Program-made: the position numbers and the translations under genes
DNA from: Sphingomonas sp. CBMAI 2297
GTDB taxonomy: Bacteria; Pseudomonadota; Alphaproteobacteria; Sphingomonadales; Sphingomonadaceae
DNA: 64,000 nucleotides
Reading direction: 5' to 3'
Assembly (NCBI RefSeq): GCF_029870595.1
Contig: NZ_JAPDIR010000016.1
Span: 1-64,000 of the forward strand
Part shown: one piece after another, positions 53,679 through 63,003 of the stretch
How the letters are laid out: each line of letters opens with the position of its first letter
Position numbering within the stretch: the first letter of the stretch is position 1
The notes under the pieces: generated by a model
The model's input: only the letters and a program-made list of their open reading frames with translations
The model's database searches: none
What the model was told of the DNA's origin: nothing

Positions 53679-54889
53679 AGGATCATGCCGACATCGTCGT
53701 GATCGGCGGCGGTGCGGCGGGTATCGGGGCGCTGCGCACCCTTGCCGATGCCGGCAGGGACGTGCTGCTGCTCGAGGCGCAGGACCGGCTCGGCGGGCGC
53801 GCTCATACGGTGCATGTCGCCGGGCTGCCGATCGACCTGGGCGCGGGCTGGCTCCATTCGGCGCCCAAGAACCCCTGGGTGGCGATCGCGGAGGCCAGCG
53901 GCTTCGCGGTCTATCGGGCGCCGCCGCTCTGGGACGAGCAGTGGCGCGAGCTTGGCCTCTCGCGAACCGAACAGGCCGGCCTATGGGAAGTGTTCGACGC
54001 CTGCATGGCGGCGATGGCCGATCCTCCGGCGAGCGACCGCGCCGCGGACCTGCTGCCGCCGGCGGGCGAATGGAACGCCGCGTTCGACGCGCTCTCGGGC
54101 TTCATCAACGGCGCGCCGATGCGCGAGATGTCGGTCGCCGACTGGCATGCCTATGACGAAGCCGCGATCGACACGGACTGGCGAGTCGAGCAGGGCTATG
54201 GCGCGCTGGTCGCCTCCCATGCCGCGGGGCTGCCCGTGGCGCTGGCGACGCCGGCGAGCGCGATCGACACCACCGGCAGGCGACTCCGCATCGCGACGCC
54301 CCGGGGCACGATCACCGCCGACGCCGCGATCATCACCGTCTCCACCAACGTCCTGGCGCGCGGTGCCCTGCGCGTGCCGGGCCATGACGCGATCTTCCAC
54401 GCCGCGTCCGAGCTGCCGCTCGGCCTTGCCGACAAGCTGTTCTTCGCGCTGGAGGGCGGCGAGGAGATCGACGACAATGCCCATCTGCTCGGCAATCCGC
54501 GCAGCGCGTGCACCGGCAGCTACACGCTCCGGCCCTTTGGCCGCCCGCTCGTCGAGTGCATGTTCGGCGGCGAAGGGGCGCGGGCGATGGAGAAGGAAGG
54601 GCTGAACGGCGCCGCCGACTTCGCGATCGGCGAGCTATGCCATCTGCTCGGCAGCGACTGGCGCGGGAAGCTGCGCTTCATCGCCGGCTCGGCCTGGGGC
54701 CGCGAGACGCACATCCTCGGCAGCTACAGCCACGCCGTGCCCGGCCGGCACGGCGCCCGCGCGGTGCTGCGCACTCCGGTGGACCCGCGCATCCGCTTCG
54801 CCGGCGAAGCGTGCTGCGACGGCGAATTCTCCACCGTGCACGGCGCCTATAGCAGCGGCGTCGCGGCGGCGAAGGCGTTGCTGCCCTAG
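53675..54889 (+). CDS. Flavin-dependent amine oxidase-like protein
   Basis: A 404-residue FAD protein of the monoamine/polyamine oxidase family. The N-terminal motif ADIVVIGGGAAGIGALRTLADAG, the LGGRAHTVHVAGLPIDLGAGWLH block and the C-terminal RIRFAGEACCDGEFSTVHGAYSSG motif are diagnostic. It has no signal peptide. GTG at 53675 overlaps the stop of the MaoC gene (GTGA). The substrate is unknown: an amine or a carotenoid-type compound are both possible. Its last four bases overlap the end of the convergent BVMO gene. Confidence 0.9.
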   Translation: MKDHADIVVIGGGAAGIGALRTLADAGRDVLLLEAQDRLGGRAHTVHVAGLPIDLGAGWLHSAPKNPWVAIAEASGFAVYRAPPLWDEQWRELGLSRTEQAGLWEVFDACMAAMADPPASDRAADLLPPAGEWNAAFDALSGFINGAPMREMSVADWHAYDEAAIDTDWRVEQGYGALVASHAAGLPVALATPASAIDTTGRRLRIATPRGTITADAAIITVSTNVLARGALRVPGHDAIFHAASELPLGLADKLFFALEGGEEIDDNAHLLGNPRSACTGSYTLRPFGRPLVECMFGGEGARAMEKEGLNGAADFAIGELCHLLGSDWRGKLRFIAGSAWGRETHILGSYSHAVPGRHGARAVLRTPVDPRIRFAGEACCDGEFSTVHGAYSSGVAAAKALLP

Positions 54890-56352
54890 GCGGCGGCCTT
54901 GTTCGCGGGTTCGGGACTGGAGAATTCCATCTCCTGGTCGATCCCGCCGAACTTGAGGGCCATCACGTCACGGGCATAATTCTGGTTGAGCCGCCACGGC
55001 TTGCGCGTGCCCTGGCGGGGAAGCTTGTCCGCCGCGCGCTGGACATAGCCGGACGTGAAGTCGAGGAACGGCGCCTCCTCGACCGGCGCGGCCATGCGGG
55101 GCGTCACTTGCCGCATGCGGCGCTTGCGCATCGCGTTGAGCAGGCGCGTGACATAGTTGGCGGTAAGGTCGCTCTTCAGCGTCCAGCTGGCGTTGGTATA
55201 GCCGAAGGAGATCGCGAAATTGGGCACGTCGGAGAACATCATGCCCTTGTAGGTCATTGCCCTGGCGGGCTCGAAGGCCTTGCCGTCCACCCGGATCGGC
55301 ATGCCACTGAACAGCTGGATCTCGAGCCCCGTCGCCGTGACGACCAGGTCCGCGTCCAGCGTCCTGCCCGAGCCGAGCGCCAACCCGGTCTCGGTGAACC
55401 GCTCGATCGTGTCGGTCACCACTTCGGCCCTGCCCTCGCGCAGCGCAGCGAACAGGTCGGCATCGGGCACCAGGCAGACGCGCTGGTCCCAGGGATTGTA
55501 GCGGGGGGTGAAATGCGTGGCGACGTCATAGTCCGGCCCCAGCTCGTCCCGGGCCATCTGGACGATCCGCTCGCGGGTCTTTTCGGGGTTCTTGCGGGCG
55601 AGGCGGAAGAAGAATTGCTGGAGCAGCACGTTCTTCCAGCGCGTGAGGCCATAGGCGGTCATCGACGGCATCCAGCCGCGCATCCAGTTGGCGAGCTTGT
55701 CCTGGGAAGGCCGCGAGACGATGTAGGTGGGCGAGCGCTGGAGCATGGTGACGTGCGCCGCCTGCTTGGCGAGCTCCGGCACCAGCGTCACCGCCGTCGC
55801 GCCGCTGCCGATCACCACGACGCGCTTGTCCTTATAGTCGATGTCGTCGGTCCAGAATTGCGGATGGACGATCCGCCCCTTGAAGTCGGCCGTCCCGGCG
55901 AAATCGGGGGTATGGCCGCGCGCATAGTTGTAATAGCCGGTGCACAGGAACAGGAAGGCGCAGGTGAAGCTCGCTTCCTCCCCGCCCCGCTCGGCGGTGA
56001 CGGTCCACAGCGCGTCTTCCGTCGACCAGCTCGCTCCGGTCACCCGAGTCGAATAGCGGATATGCTCGTCGATCCCATAGTCCCGGGCCGCTTCCTCCAG
56101 ATAGTTGAGGATCGATGGGCCATCGGCGATCGCCTTGCTCGCGGTCCAGGGGCGGAAGGAGAAGCCGAGCGTGAACATGTCCGAGTCCGACCGGATGCCC
56201 GGATAGCGGAACAGGTCCCAGGTGCCGCCCAGCCGCTCGCGGCCCTCGAGCACCACATAGCTGCGGTCCGGGCTGTTCGCCTGGAGATGATATGCCGCAC
56301 CCACGCCGGAAATACCGGCTCCCACGATCACCACGTCGAAATGCTCGGCCAC
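54886..56352 (-). CDS. Flavin-containing monooxygenase (Baeyer-Villiger type)
   Basis: A 488-residue flavoprotein. The FAD motif FDVVIVGAGISGVGAAYHL opens the sequence, RERLGGTWDLFRYPGIRSDSD follows, and the NADPH motif VVVIGSGATAVTLVPELA lies near residue 176. The Baeyer-Villiger fingerprint F.G...H...W is present as FKGRIVHPQFWTDD near residue 155, with Thr where Pro is usual. The enzyme probably oxygenates a ketone or similar hydrophobic substrate. A TTACA-N4-TGTAA inverted repeat 20 bases upstream could be a TetR-type operator. tamB lies 53 bases upstream on the same strand. Confidence 0.9.
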   Translation of the reverse strand: MAEHFDVVIVGAGISGVGAAYHLQANSPDRSYVVLEGRERLGGTWDLFRYPGIRSDSDMFTLGFSFRPWTASKAIADGPSILNYLEEAARDYGIDEHIRYSTRVTGASWSTEDALWTVTAERGGEEASFTCAFLFLCTGYYNYARGHTPDFAGTADFKGRIVHPQFWTDDIDYKDKRVVVIGSGATAVTLVPELAKQAAHVTMLQRSPTYIVSRPSQDKLANWMRGWMPSMTAYGLTRWKNVLLQQFFFRLARKNPEKTRERIVQMARDELGPDYDVATHFTPRYNPWDQRVCLVPDADLFAALREGRAEVVTDTIERFTETGLALGSGRTLDADLVVTATGLEIQLFSGMPIRVDGKAFEPARAMTYKGMMFSDVPNFAISFGYTNASWTLKSDLTANYVTRLLNAMRKRRMRQVTPRMAAPVEEAPFLDFTSGYVQRAADKLPRQGTRKPWRLNQNYARDVMALKFGGIDQEMEFSSPEPANKAAA

Positions 56353-56371
56353 GCGCCTCTCCCGCCGATCT

Positions 56372-56389
56372 GTTTACACCACTGTAAGC
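56372..56389 (-). promoter_or_regulatory. Inverted repeat upstream of the BVMO gene
   Basis: GTTTACACCACTGTAAGC has 5-base arms TTACA / TGTAA and matching outer G/C, with 4 bases between. It lies 19 bases before the start codon, a place where a repressor would block transcription or translation. Confidence 0.45.
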
Positions 56390-56405
56390 AGGGAAATCGA
56401 CAGGC

Positions 56406-59400
56406 TCAATAATCCCGCGAATATTTGAGGCTGACGCTCGAGCCGCCAAAGGAGCCCGCCTGGGAGAGCAGGCTCAGCGTGCGGCTGAGCGATATCTCGA
56501 TCTGGGTGGCGGTGAAGCCCCGCGCATCGGTGATGATCTCCACATAGATGTCGTTGGTCAGATATTTGCCCGCCGCCAGCGCCGTGCCGCGGCCGGTCGC
56601 GTCGTCGGCGCCCAGGATGCGCAGCCGGTCGATGCCGGTCGCCGATTTGAGCTGGCCGAGCGGATTGAGCCCGCCGCCGGTGCCGCTCAGCGACTGGAGG
56701 GCCGCGGCGAGCTGGATCGCCTCGGTGGCGGAAAGGTTGGTCACATTAGTGCCGAAGAACAGGCGCGAGAGCACTTCCTCCTGCGGCAGCGCCGGCGTGG
56801 AGCTGAACGCGATCTGCGGCTGCTGCGCGGTGCCCGAGACGGTGAGGATCGCCGTGATGCCCTCCGCGGTGGTATTCGCCTGAATGTCCACCGAGGGGTT
56901 GGTGAGCGCGGAGCCCTGGAAGCGGATGGTGCCGCGCGAGATGTCGAAGCGGCGGCTGGCGAAGCTGTAGGTGCCGCGCACGATTTCCATCGTGCCGCGA
57001 ATGTCGGGCGCCAGCGTGGTGCCGCGCACCGTGATCTGCGTGCGCCATTCCGATTCCAGGCCCATGCCGGTGACGAACAGCCGGTTGTCGGCATCGATGC
57101 GCAGGTTGAGGTCGAAATCGCCGAACGAGCGGCGGATCACGGGCGCCGGCCCCTGGTCCTCGCCGGTCGGGCTCTTGCGGCGCACGCCGGTGAGCTCGGG
57201 CACTTCGGCGGCGCCCTGGCGGATGATCTGGTAATGCGCCTCCGGGATCGTCAGCCGCCCCTCGATCCGCGAGACCTCGGGATTCTTGGTGATGCTGATC
57301 TTGCCCGTCGCCGTCGCCCCCAATGCGTCGCTGCGCGCCAGGCGGGCATTGTTGAGGTCCGCGGTGATCGCGATCGGATAGCCGTTGGCCGAGGACAGGC
57401 TGACCCTCCCCTGCGCGGCCACCGTGCCGTCCCCCGCCTTGGCGGTGAGCGAATTGAGGATGAACTCGTCGTTCGAAAAGGTGCCGTCCACCTGCATCGC
57501 GGTGAGTCGGGTGCCGAAATTCTCATTCTCGTAATGGAGGTTGGTCGCCCGGACGACGCCAGTGAGCCGGGGCTCCTCGACCTTGCCCGAGAAATCCGCC
57601 GCGATGCCGATCGGCCCGTCGAGCTGCTGGCCCGAAAGCCCCGCCAGCGAGAAGGGCACCGCCGCCGGCCCATTGTAGCGGATGCCGCCCGACAGCGGGG
57701 CGGCAAGCATGCGTTCGGTCCACGGCCCGGCCTCCGGGCCGAGCGGGCTCAGCGTCGCCACCACGCGGCCGATCGTGGCGTTGCCGCGCCGGATCAGCGC
57801 CCGCGCGTCGCCGCCATCGGGCAGCAGCTTGCCGACGAAGCTCACCTGCACCGGCGTCGAGAGGCTGGCCAGGCTGGCGCGGGTGAAATCGGCGATCTCG
57901 AGCCGCGCATCGGCACTGGGGAAGGCCTCGAACGAGGTCTGGGCGAAATCAAGGCTGCCCGTCGCGGTGCCGCCGATGCCGAGATCGGGGACGAAGGCGT
58001 TGACCACCGCCAGGTCCAGGCTGTCGAGGCGCGCCTGCAGCACCATGCCCTTGCCATAGCTGCCCGCCACCCGCGCGCTGCCCTTGTCGAAATCGACCTT
58101 GGTGGGAAGCAGGTGATAGATGCCCTCGCGGATCGCGACATGCGCCGGCTGGGCGGTGCGGAACTGCACGCCGCTCCCCTGCCCCTGCACCGCCACCAGC
58201 CAGGCGTCGGGCGCGAGCCGGGCATTGGCGGCGACCTGGAACGGCACCCCCGTGGAGCCATTGGCGAAGAGCTGGGCCGTGCCGTTGCCGCCGGCATAGG
58301 CGATCTTCGCCCGGGCGGTCTTGAGCACGAAATTGCCCTGGCGCAGGTTCGCGACCTGCACATCGCCATGGATCTCCGGCGTATCGGCCAGCACCACGCT
58401 GCCGTCGATCAGCGCGCGGCCGATGGTCAGCCCCGCGGCGCCCGGGATCTTCGCGTTGGCGGCGGTCGCCTTCACATCGGCGCGCTGCAGCTTGCCTTGC
58501 GCCGATAGCGTCGCCCGGCCCGTCACGCCCGACCCGTTGAACGCCAGTTCGCCTGCGAACGGCCCGGCCGCGGTCTGCTCGACCTTGCCGGAGACGTCCA
58601 TGCCGGCGAAACGGCCCGAATTGACGTCGATCGCCAGGCGATTGCCGGTGCGCACCAGGACATCGGCGTCGAACGGCCCATAATCGGTATTGCCATTCGC
58701 CACGACCGCCCAGGCATCGCCGCGCCCGCGGATGCGCGCCTCGAGATCCACCAGTCCGATGCCCAGCCCGGGCTTCGGCGCCTTGAGCAAGATCGCGGGC
58801 GCGTTCAGCGTGCCGGTCACGCGCGCGGTGAGCGGGCCATATTGATCGGAAACCGCATCGGCATCGATCAGGATCGGTCCGGCGGGATCATAGCGGCCCG
58901 AGCCGCGCAGGACGCGGAACTGCGGCGCCTTCATCTTCACCTCGCTGATGCTGATCACCCCCTTGGGATCGAGCACCAGGCGCGCCGACGCGACGGCGTT
59001 GCCGCCCAGGAATTCCCGTGCGCCGTCGCTGAAGATCTTCCGGGACTGGCCCGCGATGTGGCCGCGTATGCCCCAGCCGCCGCCGGGGGCGGCGAACAGC
59101 TCGGCATCGGTCTTGAGGTCAACCACCCCCACCCCGTCGATCCGATAGTCGTTCACCCGCCCCTTGAGCGCGCCGGTATAGCGCCCGCGGCCGATATCGG
59201 CGGCGACGATCGCAGTCGCATCGATCTTGTCGGAACGGATGCGGAGATTGTCGGAGAGCAGCTGCTGGCCCGAGATCGCAAGGTCGCCGCTGACGGTCAG
59301 GTTGGTGACCAGCCCCCCAGCCGCCGCGTTGAGGCCGGAGACGCGCGCCGCCCGCGCCCGGATCGGCACCAGGATGCGCTTCGCGTCCACCCGCGCCCGC

Positions 59401-60626
59401 CCCTCGGCATAGAGCTTCTCGGCAACCGTCTCGCCAAAGCCGAGCGCGCCCGCGGCAAGCTTGTAGTCGACCACCGGCCGATCGAACGCGCCGTCCAGCG
59501 CCAGCGAGGCGTGCACCCCGCGCCCGACCAGGTTCGGCGCGATCGCCCCGGCCTTGAGCAGGATCGCATCGACCCTGAGGTCGTGGAACCGGTTATGGCC
59601 GAGATCGACCGTGCCGACCGCCTCTACCGACAGCGCGGCGGAGCGCAGCTTGACCACGCCGTCGGCGGCACGATCCGCCCATTTCGCGTCGAGGTCGAGA
59701 TCGAGCCGCGGCGCCGCCAGCCGCTCGACCGGCCCCTTCATCCACACCCCGGGGTGCAGCGGCCCGCGCAGCTGGAAGCGGCCATTGGTCGCGATCAGGT
59801 CGAGATCGGCCAGCGCCGCGCCGCCCAGCGTGCCCCGGGCCTTGCCCTGCCAGCGCGCCCAATCCCCCTTGCCCGCCACCGTGAAGCCAAGCGGTGCCTC
59901 CAGCCCGGCCAGCCCGGCGACCAGCCCCCTGGCCGGCGCGTCGAGCTTCAAGTCGATATCCAGCCGGTTCTTCGCGGGCGTCGCGTCGAGCGTGAGCGCC
60001 AGCCTGTCGCCCCCCGGCACGCCGCGCGCGGCGATCGTGCCGCCGTCGAGCACGATCTGCGCGCGCCCGTCCGCGAGATGGGCCTTGCCGGCCAGCCGGC
60101 CGAGATAGCGCGCGCGGCCGTCCACTTCCCGGGCGATGTCGATCCGGGCGACGTCGAGCCTGCCCACGTCGATGGCGAGATCGGGCAGCAGCGGCGCGTT
60201 GGGATCGCCCGAGGGCTGGAGCGCCGGCAGCCGCAGCAGCTTCACTTCCGGGCTGACCAGGCTGCGCACGTCCACCCGGTTGCCCAGATAGGCGAGCGGC
60301 CGCCAGTCCATCCTGATCTCGCGCGAGCTGGCGAACACGCCCTTGGTGTCGCGCACCTGCACGTTGCGCAGGATCATCGCGCCGTAGAGCGAGCCGTCGA
60401 TCCGGCCGATGCGGAAATTGAGGCCCGATTCCAGGGTGATCCCGGCGATCTGGTCGGCGACGAAGCGGCGGCCCGGCTGGGTGTCGAGCCCCAGCACCAG
60501 CGCACCGATCGCCAGCGCCAGGCCGGCCAGCACGATCCCCGCCCATTTCGCCGCGCGCTGCCACAGGGGCCGGCGGGCCGCCCCGGCCTCGCGCGCGGGC
60601 TCCGGCGCGGAAATCTCTTCCGCCAT
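56406..60626 (-). CDS. tamB: Translocation and assembly module protein TamB
   Basis: A very long (1406 residues) protein anchored in the inner membrane by one N-terminal segment (about 25-47, WAGIVLAGLALAIGALVLGL) and spanning the periplasm as a beta-rich bridge. The AsmA-like repetitive middle part and the C-terminal DUF490 domain (RNDLRIDADNRLFVTG-like segment, then SFASRRFDISRGTIRF and LSRLFFGTNVTNLSATEAIQLAAAL) are typical of TamB. It works with TamA in outer-membrane protein assembly or lipid transport. Its ATG shares one base with the tamA stop (TGATG), so both are translated together. Confidence 0.95.
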   Translation of the reverse strand: MAEEISAPEPAREAGAARRPLWQRAAKWAGIVLAGLALAIGALVLGLDTQPGRRFVADQIAGITLESGLNFRIGRIDGSLYGAMILRNVQVRDTKGVFASSREIRMDWRPLAYLGNRVDVRSLVSPEVKLLRLPALQPSGDPNAPLLPDLAIDVGRLDVARIDIAREVDGRARYLGRLAGKAHLADGRAQIVLDGGTIAARGVPGGDRLALTLDATPAKNRLDIDLKLDAPARGLVAGLAGLEAPLGFTVAGKGDWARWQGKARGTLGGAALADLDLIATNGRFQLRGPLHPGVWMKGPVERLAAPRLDLDLDAKWADRAADGVVKLRSAALSVEAVGTVDLGHNRFHDLRVDAILLKAGAIAPNLVGRGVHASLALDGAFDRPVVDYKLAAGALGFGETVAEKLYAEGRARVDAKRILVPIRARAARVSGLNAAAGGLVTNLTVSGDLAISGQQLLSDNLRIRSDKIDATAIVAADIGRGRYTGALKGRVNDYRIDGVGVVDLKTDAELFAAPGGGWGIRGHIAGQSRKIFSDGAREFLGGNAVASARLVLDPKGVISISEVKMKAPQFRVLRGSGRYDPAGPILIDADAVSDQYGPLTARVTGTLNAPAILLKAPKPGLGIGLVDLEARIRGRGDAWAVVANGNTDYGPFDADVLVRTGNRLAIDVNSGRFAGMDVSGKVEQTAAGPFAGELAFNGSGVTGRATLSAQGKLQRADVKATAANAKIPGAAGLTIGRALIDGSVVLADTPEIHGDVQVANLRQGNFVLKTARAKIAYAGGNGTAQLFANGSTGVPFQVAANARLAPDAWLVAVQGQGSGVQFRTAQPAHVAIREGIYHLLPTKVDFDKGSARVAGSYGKGMVLQARLDSLDLAVVNAFVPDLGIGGTATGSLDFAQTSFEAFPSADARLEIADFTRASLASLSTPVQVSFVGKLLPDGGDARALIRRGNATIGRVVATLSPLGPEAGPWTERMLAAPLSGGIRYNGPAAVPFSLAGLSGQQLDGPIGIAADFSGKVEEPRLTGVVRATNLHYENENFGTRLTAMQVDGTFSNDEFILNSLTAKAGDGTVAAQGRVSLSSANGYPIAITADLNNARLARSDALGATATGKISITKNPEVSRIEGRLTIPEAHYQIIRQGAAEVPELTGVRRKSPTGEDQGPAPVIRRSFGDFDLNLRIDADNRLFVTGMGLESEWRTQITVRGTTLAPDIRGTMEIVRGTYSFASRRFDISRGTIRFQGSALTNPSVDIQANTTAEGITAILTVSGTAQQPQIAFSSTPALPQEEVLSRLFFGTNVTNLSATEAIQLAAALQSLSGTGGGLNPLGQLKSATGIDRLRILGADDATGRGTALAAGKYLTNDIYVEIITDARGFTATQIEISLSRTLSLLSQAGSFGGSSVSLKYSRDY

Positions 60627-62905
60627 CAGAAGGCCTGCCCGATCGAGATGTAGAGCGAGACCTTGGATTCGCCCGGCTTGCGGTTGATCGGCGTCGCCAC
60701 ATCGACGCGGATCGGGCCGAAATTGGTGTAGAGCCGCCCGCCGATGCCCGCGCCGAAGCGGATGTTCTTGCCCGTCGGGTAGATGCCCTCATAGACTTGG
60801 CCGGCATCGATGAAGGGCACGATGCCGTAATTGCCGAAGCGATAGCGTGCCTCGATCGCGAATTCGTTGAAGCTGCGCCCGCCCACCGGCTTGCCGTCGG
60901 GCGAGCGGGGCCCGAGCTCCTGATAGCCGAAGCCCCGCACCGATCCGCCGCCGCCCGCATAATAGCGGCGCGACGGCGGCAGGTCGTCGCGCTCGATGCC
61001 CATGATCGATCCGGCGCGCGCCCGCGCGGCGATCACGATGCTGCTGGAGACCGGCTGGTAATAGGTGCCCTCGAGCATGAAGCGCGCATAGGGCCGGGCG
61101 GCGCCGCGCACCGACGTCTCCGGGCTGGCATTGGCCTTGATCCGGAAGCCGCGCGTCGGGTTCAGCAGATTGTCGGATCGGTCATAGCCCAGGAACAACG
61201 GCGCCGCCGCGATCAGCCAGGTGCCGCGATCGCGCCGGTTGCTGGCATAGTTCCAGCGGTCCTCGTTCGCGGCGACCAGCTCGGCACCGTAGAAATAGAT
61301 CCAGCGCTTCTGCCAGATCGGCGTCGAATCGCGCGAGAAGCGGAACGAGAGCGTGCCGGTATAGCTCTCATAGGCGTCGTAATCCTGGTGGTTGAGCGCG
61401 GCGGCGATCTGGAAGGTCTTGTCGCGCTGCCCGGCGTTCGAGCGGCGGAAGGTGGTGCTGAGCCCCTGTTCCTGCGTGCCGAGCACGCCCGCGACGATCA
61501 GCGCCCCTTCGGGCGGGAACAGGTTGCGATGCGTCCAGCTGCCGGTGAGCCGGATGCCCTGGCCGGTGGAATAGCCCAGCTCCGCCGCCAGCGTGCGCGG
61601 GCGGCCGGGATTCTGGCGGACGAGCAGGTCGACCACTTCGGTGCCGTCCGGCCCCGCCTCGCCCGTGCGCACCGGCTCGACCGAGACGGTCGAGAACAGG
61701 CTGGTCGCGATCATCGCCTCGCGCAGATCGTCGACGGCGCGGACATCGTAGAGCGCGCCCGGCTTGTAGCGGCGCAGCACCCGGATGTGATCGGCATCGA
61801 ACGCCGGCTGGCGCACGCGGCGCCGGCGTTCCTGCCGCCGCTCGCTGCGGCTCGCGCCCGCGCCCCGCCGCGCGCCGGAATCGCCCCCAACCTCGGTACG
61901 GATATCGCCGAACACCGCGCGGGGCCCCAGCTCGATCGGCAGCGTATAGTCGCCGATATGGGTTTCCTCGTCGAGCAGGATGTCACGCTGGCCGACCTTG
62001 ACGAAGGGATAGCCCTGTTGCGGCAGCCGCAGCGCGACGTTCGCCTCGGCGCCCTGCACGCGCTCAGCCTCGATCGGATCGCCGGGATTGAGGTTGAGCT
62101 CGCGCAGTAGCAGCCCGGGCGGCACGGTGGGATCGCTCGCCACCTTCACGTCGCCCAGGCGATACAGCGGGCCGGCCGTGGCGCTGATCGTCGCGCGCAC
62201 GGTGCCCGGCGTCTGCGGGTTCTGGTCCACGGTCGAGACCGCGGTGGCATCGTAATAGCCACGCGACTGGAGCAGGCGGATCGCGAGGCGCTCGTCCTCC
62301 CGCGCGCGCGCCGCGACCATCGCGGTGTTCGCCGCGCGCCCGCCGCCATTTTCCAGCGCCGAGAGATTCTCGAACAGGCCCGCGAGCCCGACCGCCGAGA
62401 GCCCCTCCTCGTGCGTGGTGTAGCGGATCGTCACCGATTTCTTGTCGGCGACCTTGTCCTCCACCGGCGGCTCGACCTTGAACTCGGCGAGGGGCGGCAG
62501 CGGCCGCGCGAATTCGGGATCCTCGGCCGGCGCCGCCGCGAAGCTCTCCTCGGCCTGTTGCCGCACTTGCTGCGCAGCCTGGCCCTGGGTGACGGGCGCC
62601 GGCATGGGCGTGGGTGTGCCGGTAGGCGACGGCATCGCCTCCAGCGGCGCGTTGATATCGCCCTCGATCTTCGGCATCGCCGCCTCGAACTGGGCATCGG
62701 GAACGATCGGGCTCTCGTCGACCGGCGCCACCCGCACCGTGCCGTCCTGCGCGGGCGCTGGAGCCGCGGCAGGCGCGGGCGCGGGTCCCGAAGGCGGCGC
62801 GCCCTGCCCCGGCTTGGGATCCGAGACCTGCGCATGCGCAAGGCCCGGCACGCATGCCGTGCCGGCGAGCGCCGCCAGCCAAATCCGCTTCACCCCTCTA
62901 CGCAA
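60626..62905 (-). CDS. tamA: Outer-membrane assembly protein TamA (BamA/Omp85 family)
   Basis: A 759-residue outer-membrane protein. A signal sequence (RIWLAALAGTACVPGLAHA) is followed by a Pro/Ala-rich linker (30-130), POTRA-like domains (about 150-400) and a C-terminal Omp85 barrel with the conserved GGGGSVRGFGYQELGPRS loop near residue 652 and the end RVDVATPINRKPGESKVSLYISIGQAF. The start is a TTG at 62905 with GGGAG 4 bases before it; a GTG four codons on lacks such a site. tamB follows directly. The long linker is unusual compared with enterobacterial TamA. Confidence 0.94.
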   Translation of the reverse strand: MRRGVKRIWLAALAGTACVPGLAHAQVSDPKPGQGAPPSGPAPAPAAAPAPAQDGTVRVAPVDESPIVPDAQFEAAMPKIEGDINAPLEAMPSPTGTPTPMPAPVTQGQAAQQVRQQAEESFAAAPAEDPEFARPLPPLAEFKVEPPVEDKVADKKSVTIRYTTHEEGLSAVGLAGLFENLSALENGGGRAANTAMVAARAREDERLAIRLLQSRGYYDATAVSTVDQNPQTPGTVRATISATAGPLYRLGDVKVASDPTVPPGLLLRELNLNPGDPIEAERVQGAEANVALRLPQQGYPFVKVGQRDILLDEETHIGDYTLPIELGPRAVFGDIRTEVGGDSGARRGAGASRSERRQERRRRVRQPAFDADHIRVLRRYKPGALYDVRAVDDLREAMIATSLFSTVSVEPVRTGEAGPDGTEVVDLLVRQNPGRPRTLAAELGYSTGQGIRLTGSWTHRNLFPPEGALIVAGVLGTQEQGLSTTFRRSNAGQRDKTFQIAAALNHQDYDAYESYTGTLSFRFSRDSTPIWQKRWIYFYGAELVAANEDRWNYASNRRDRGTWLIAAAPLFLGYDRSDNLLNPTRGFRIKANASPETSVRGAARPYARFMLEGTYYQPVSSSIVIAARARAGSIMGIERDDLPPSRRYYAGGGGSVRGFGYQELGPRSPDGKPVGGRSFNEFAIEARYRFGNYGIVPFIDAGQVYEGIYPTGKNIRFGAGIGGRLYTNFGPIRVDVATPINRKPGESKVSLYISIGQAF

Positions 62906-62956
62906 CTGGCTCCCTTTCGAGCCGCATCCCTAGACCGGCCCTCTCGCCAGCGTAAC

Positions 62957-62977
62957 GACCCAAATGCGCTTTGGGTC
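62957..62977 (-). terminator. Hairpin after malate synthase
   Basis: Eight-base stem GACCCAAA / TTTGGGTC with a 5-base loop, 26 bases past the malate synthase stop on the minus strand and before tamA. Confidence 0.5.
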
Positions 62978-63003
62978 CGCACTTTTACGAAAGCCCAGGA
63001 AAT

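Noticed and set aside
58842..60653. Long plus-strand frame opposite tamB
   Set aside because: Shadow with Arg/Asp/His-rich composition and no support.
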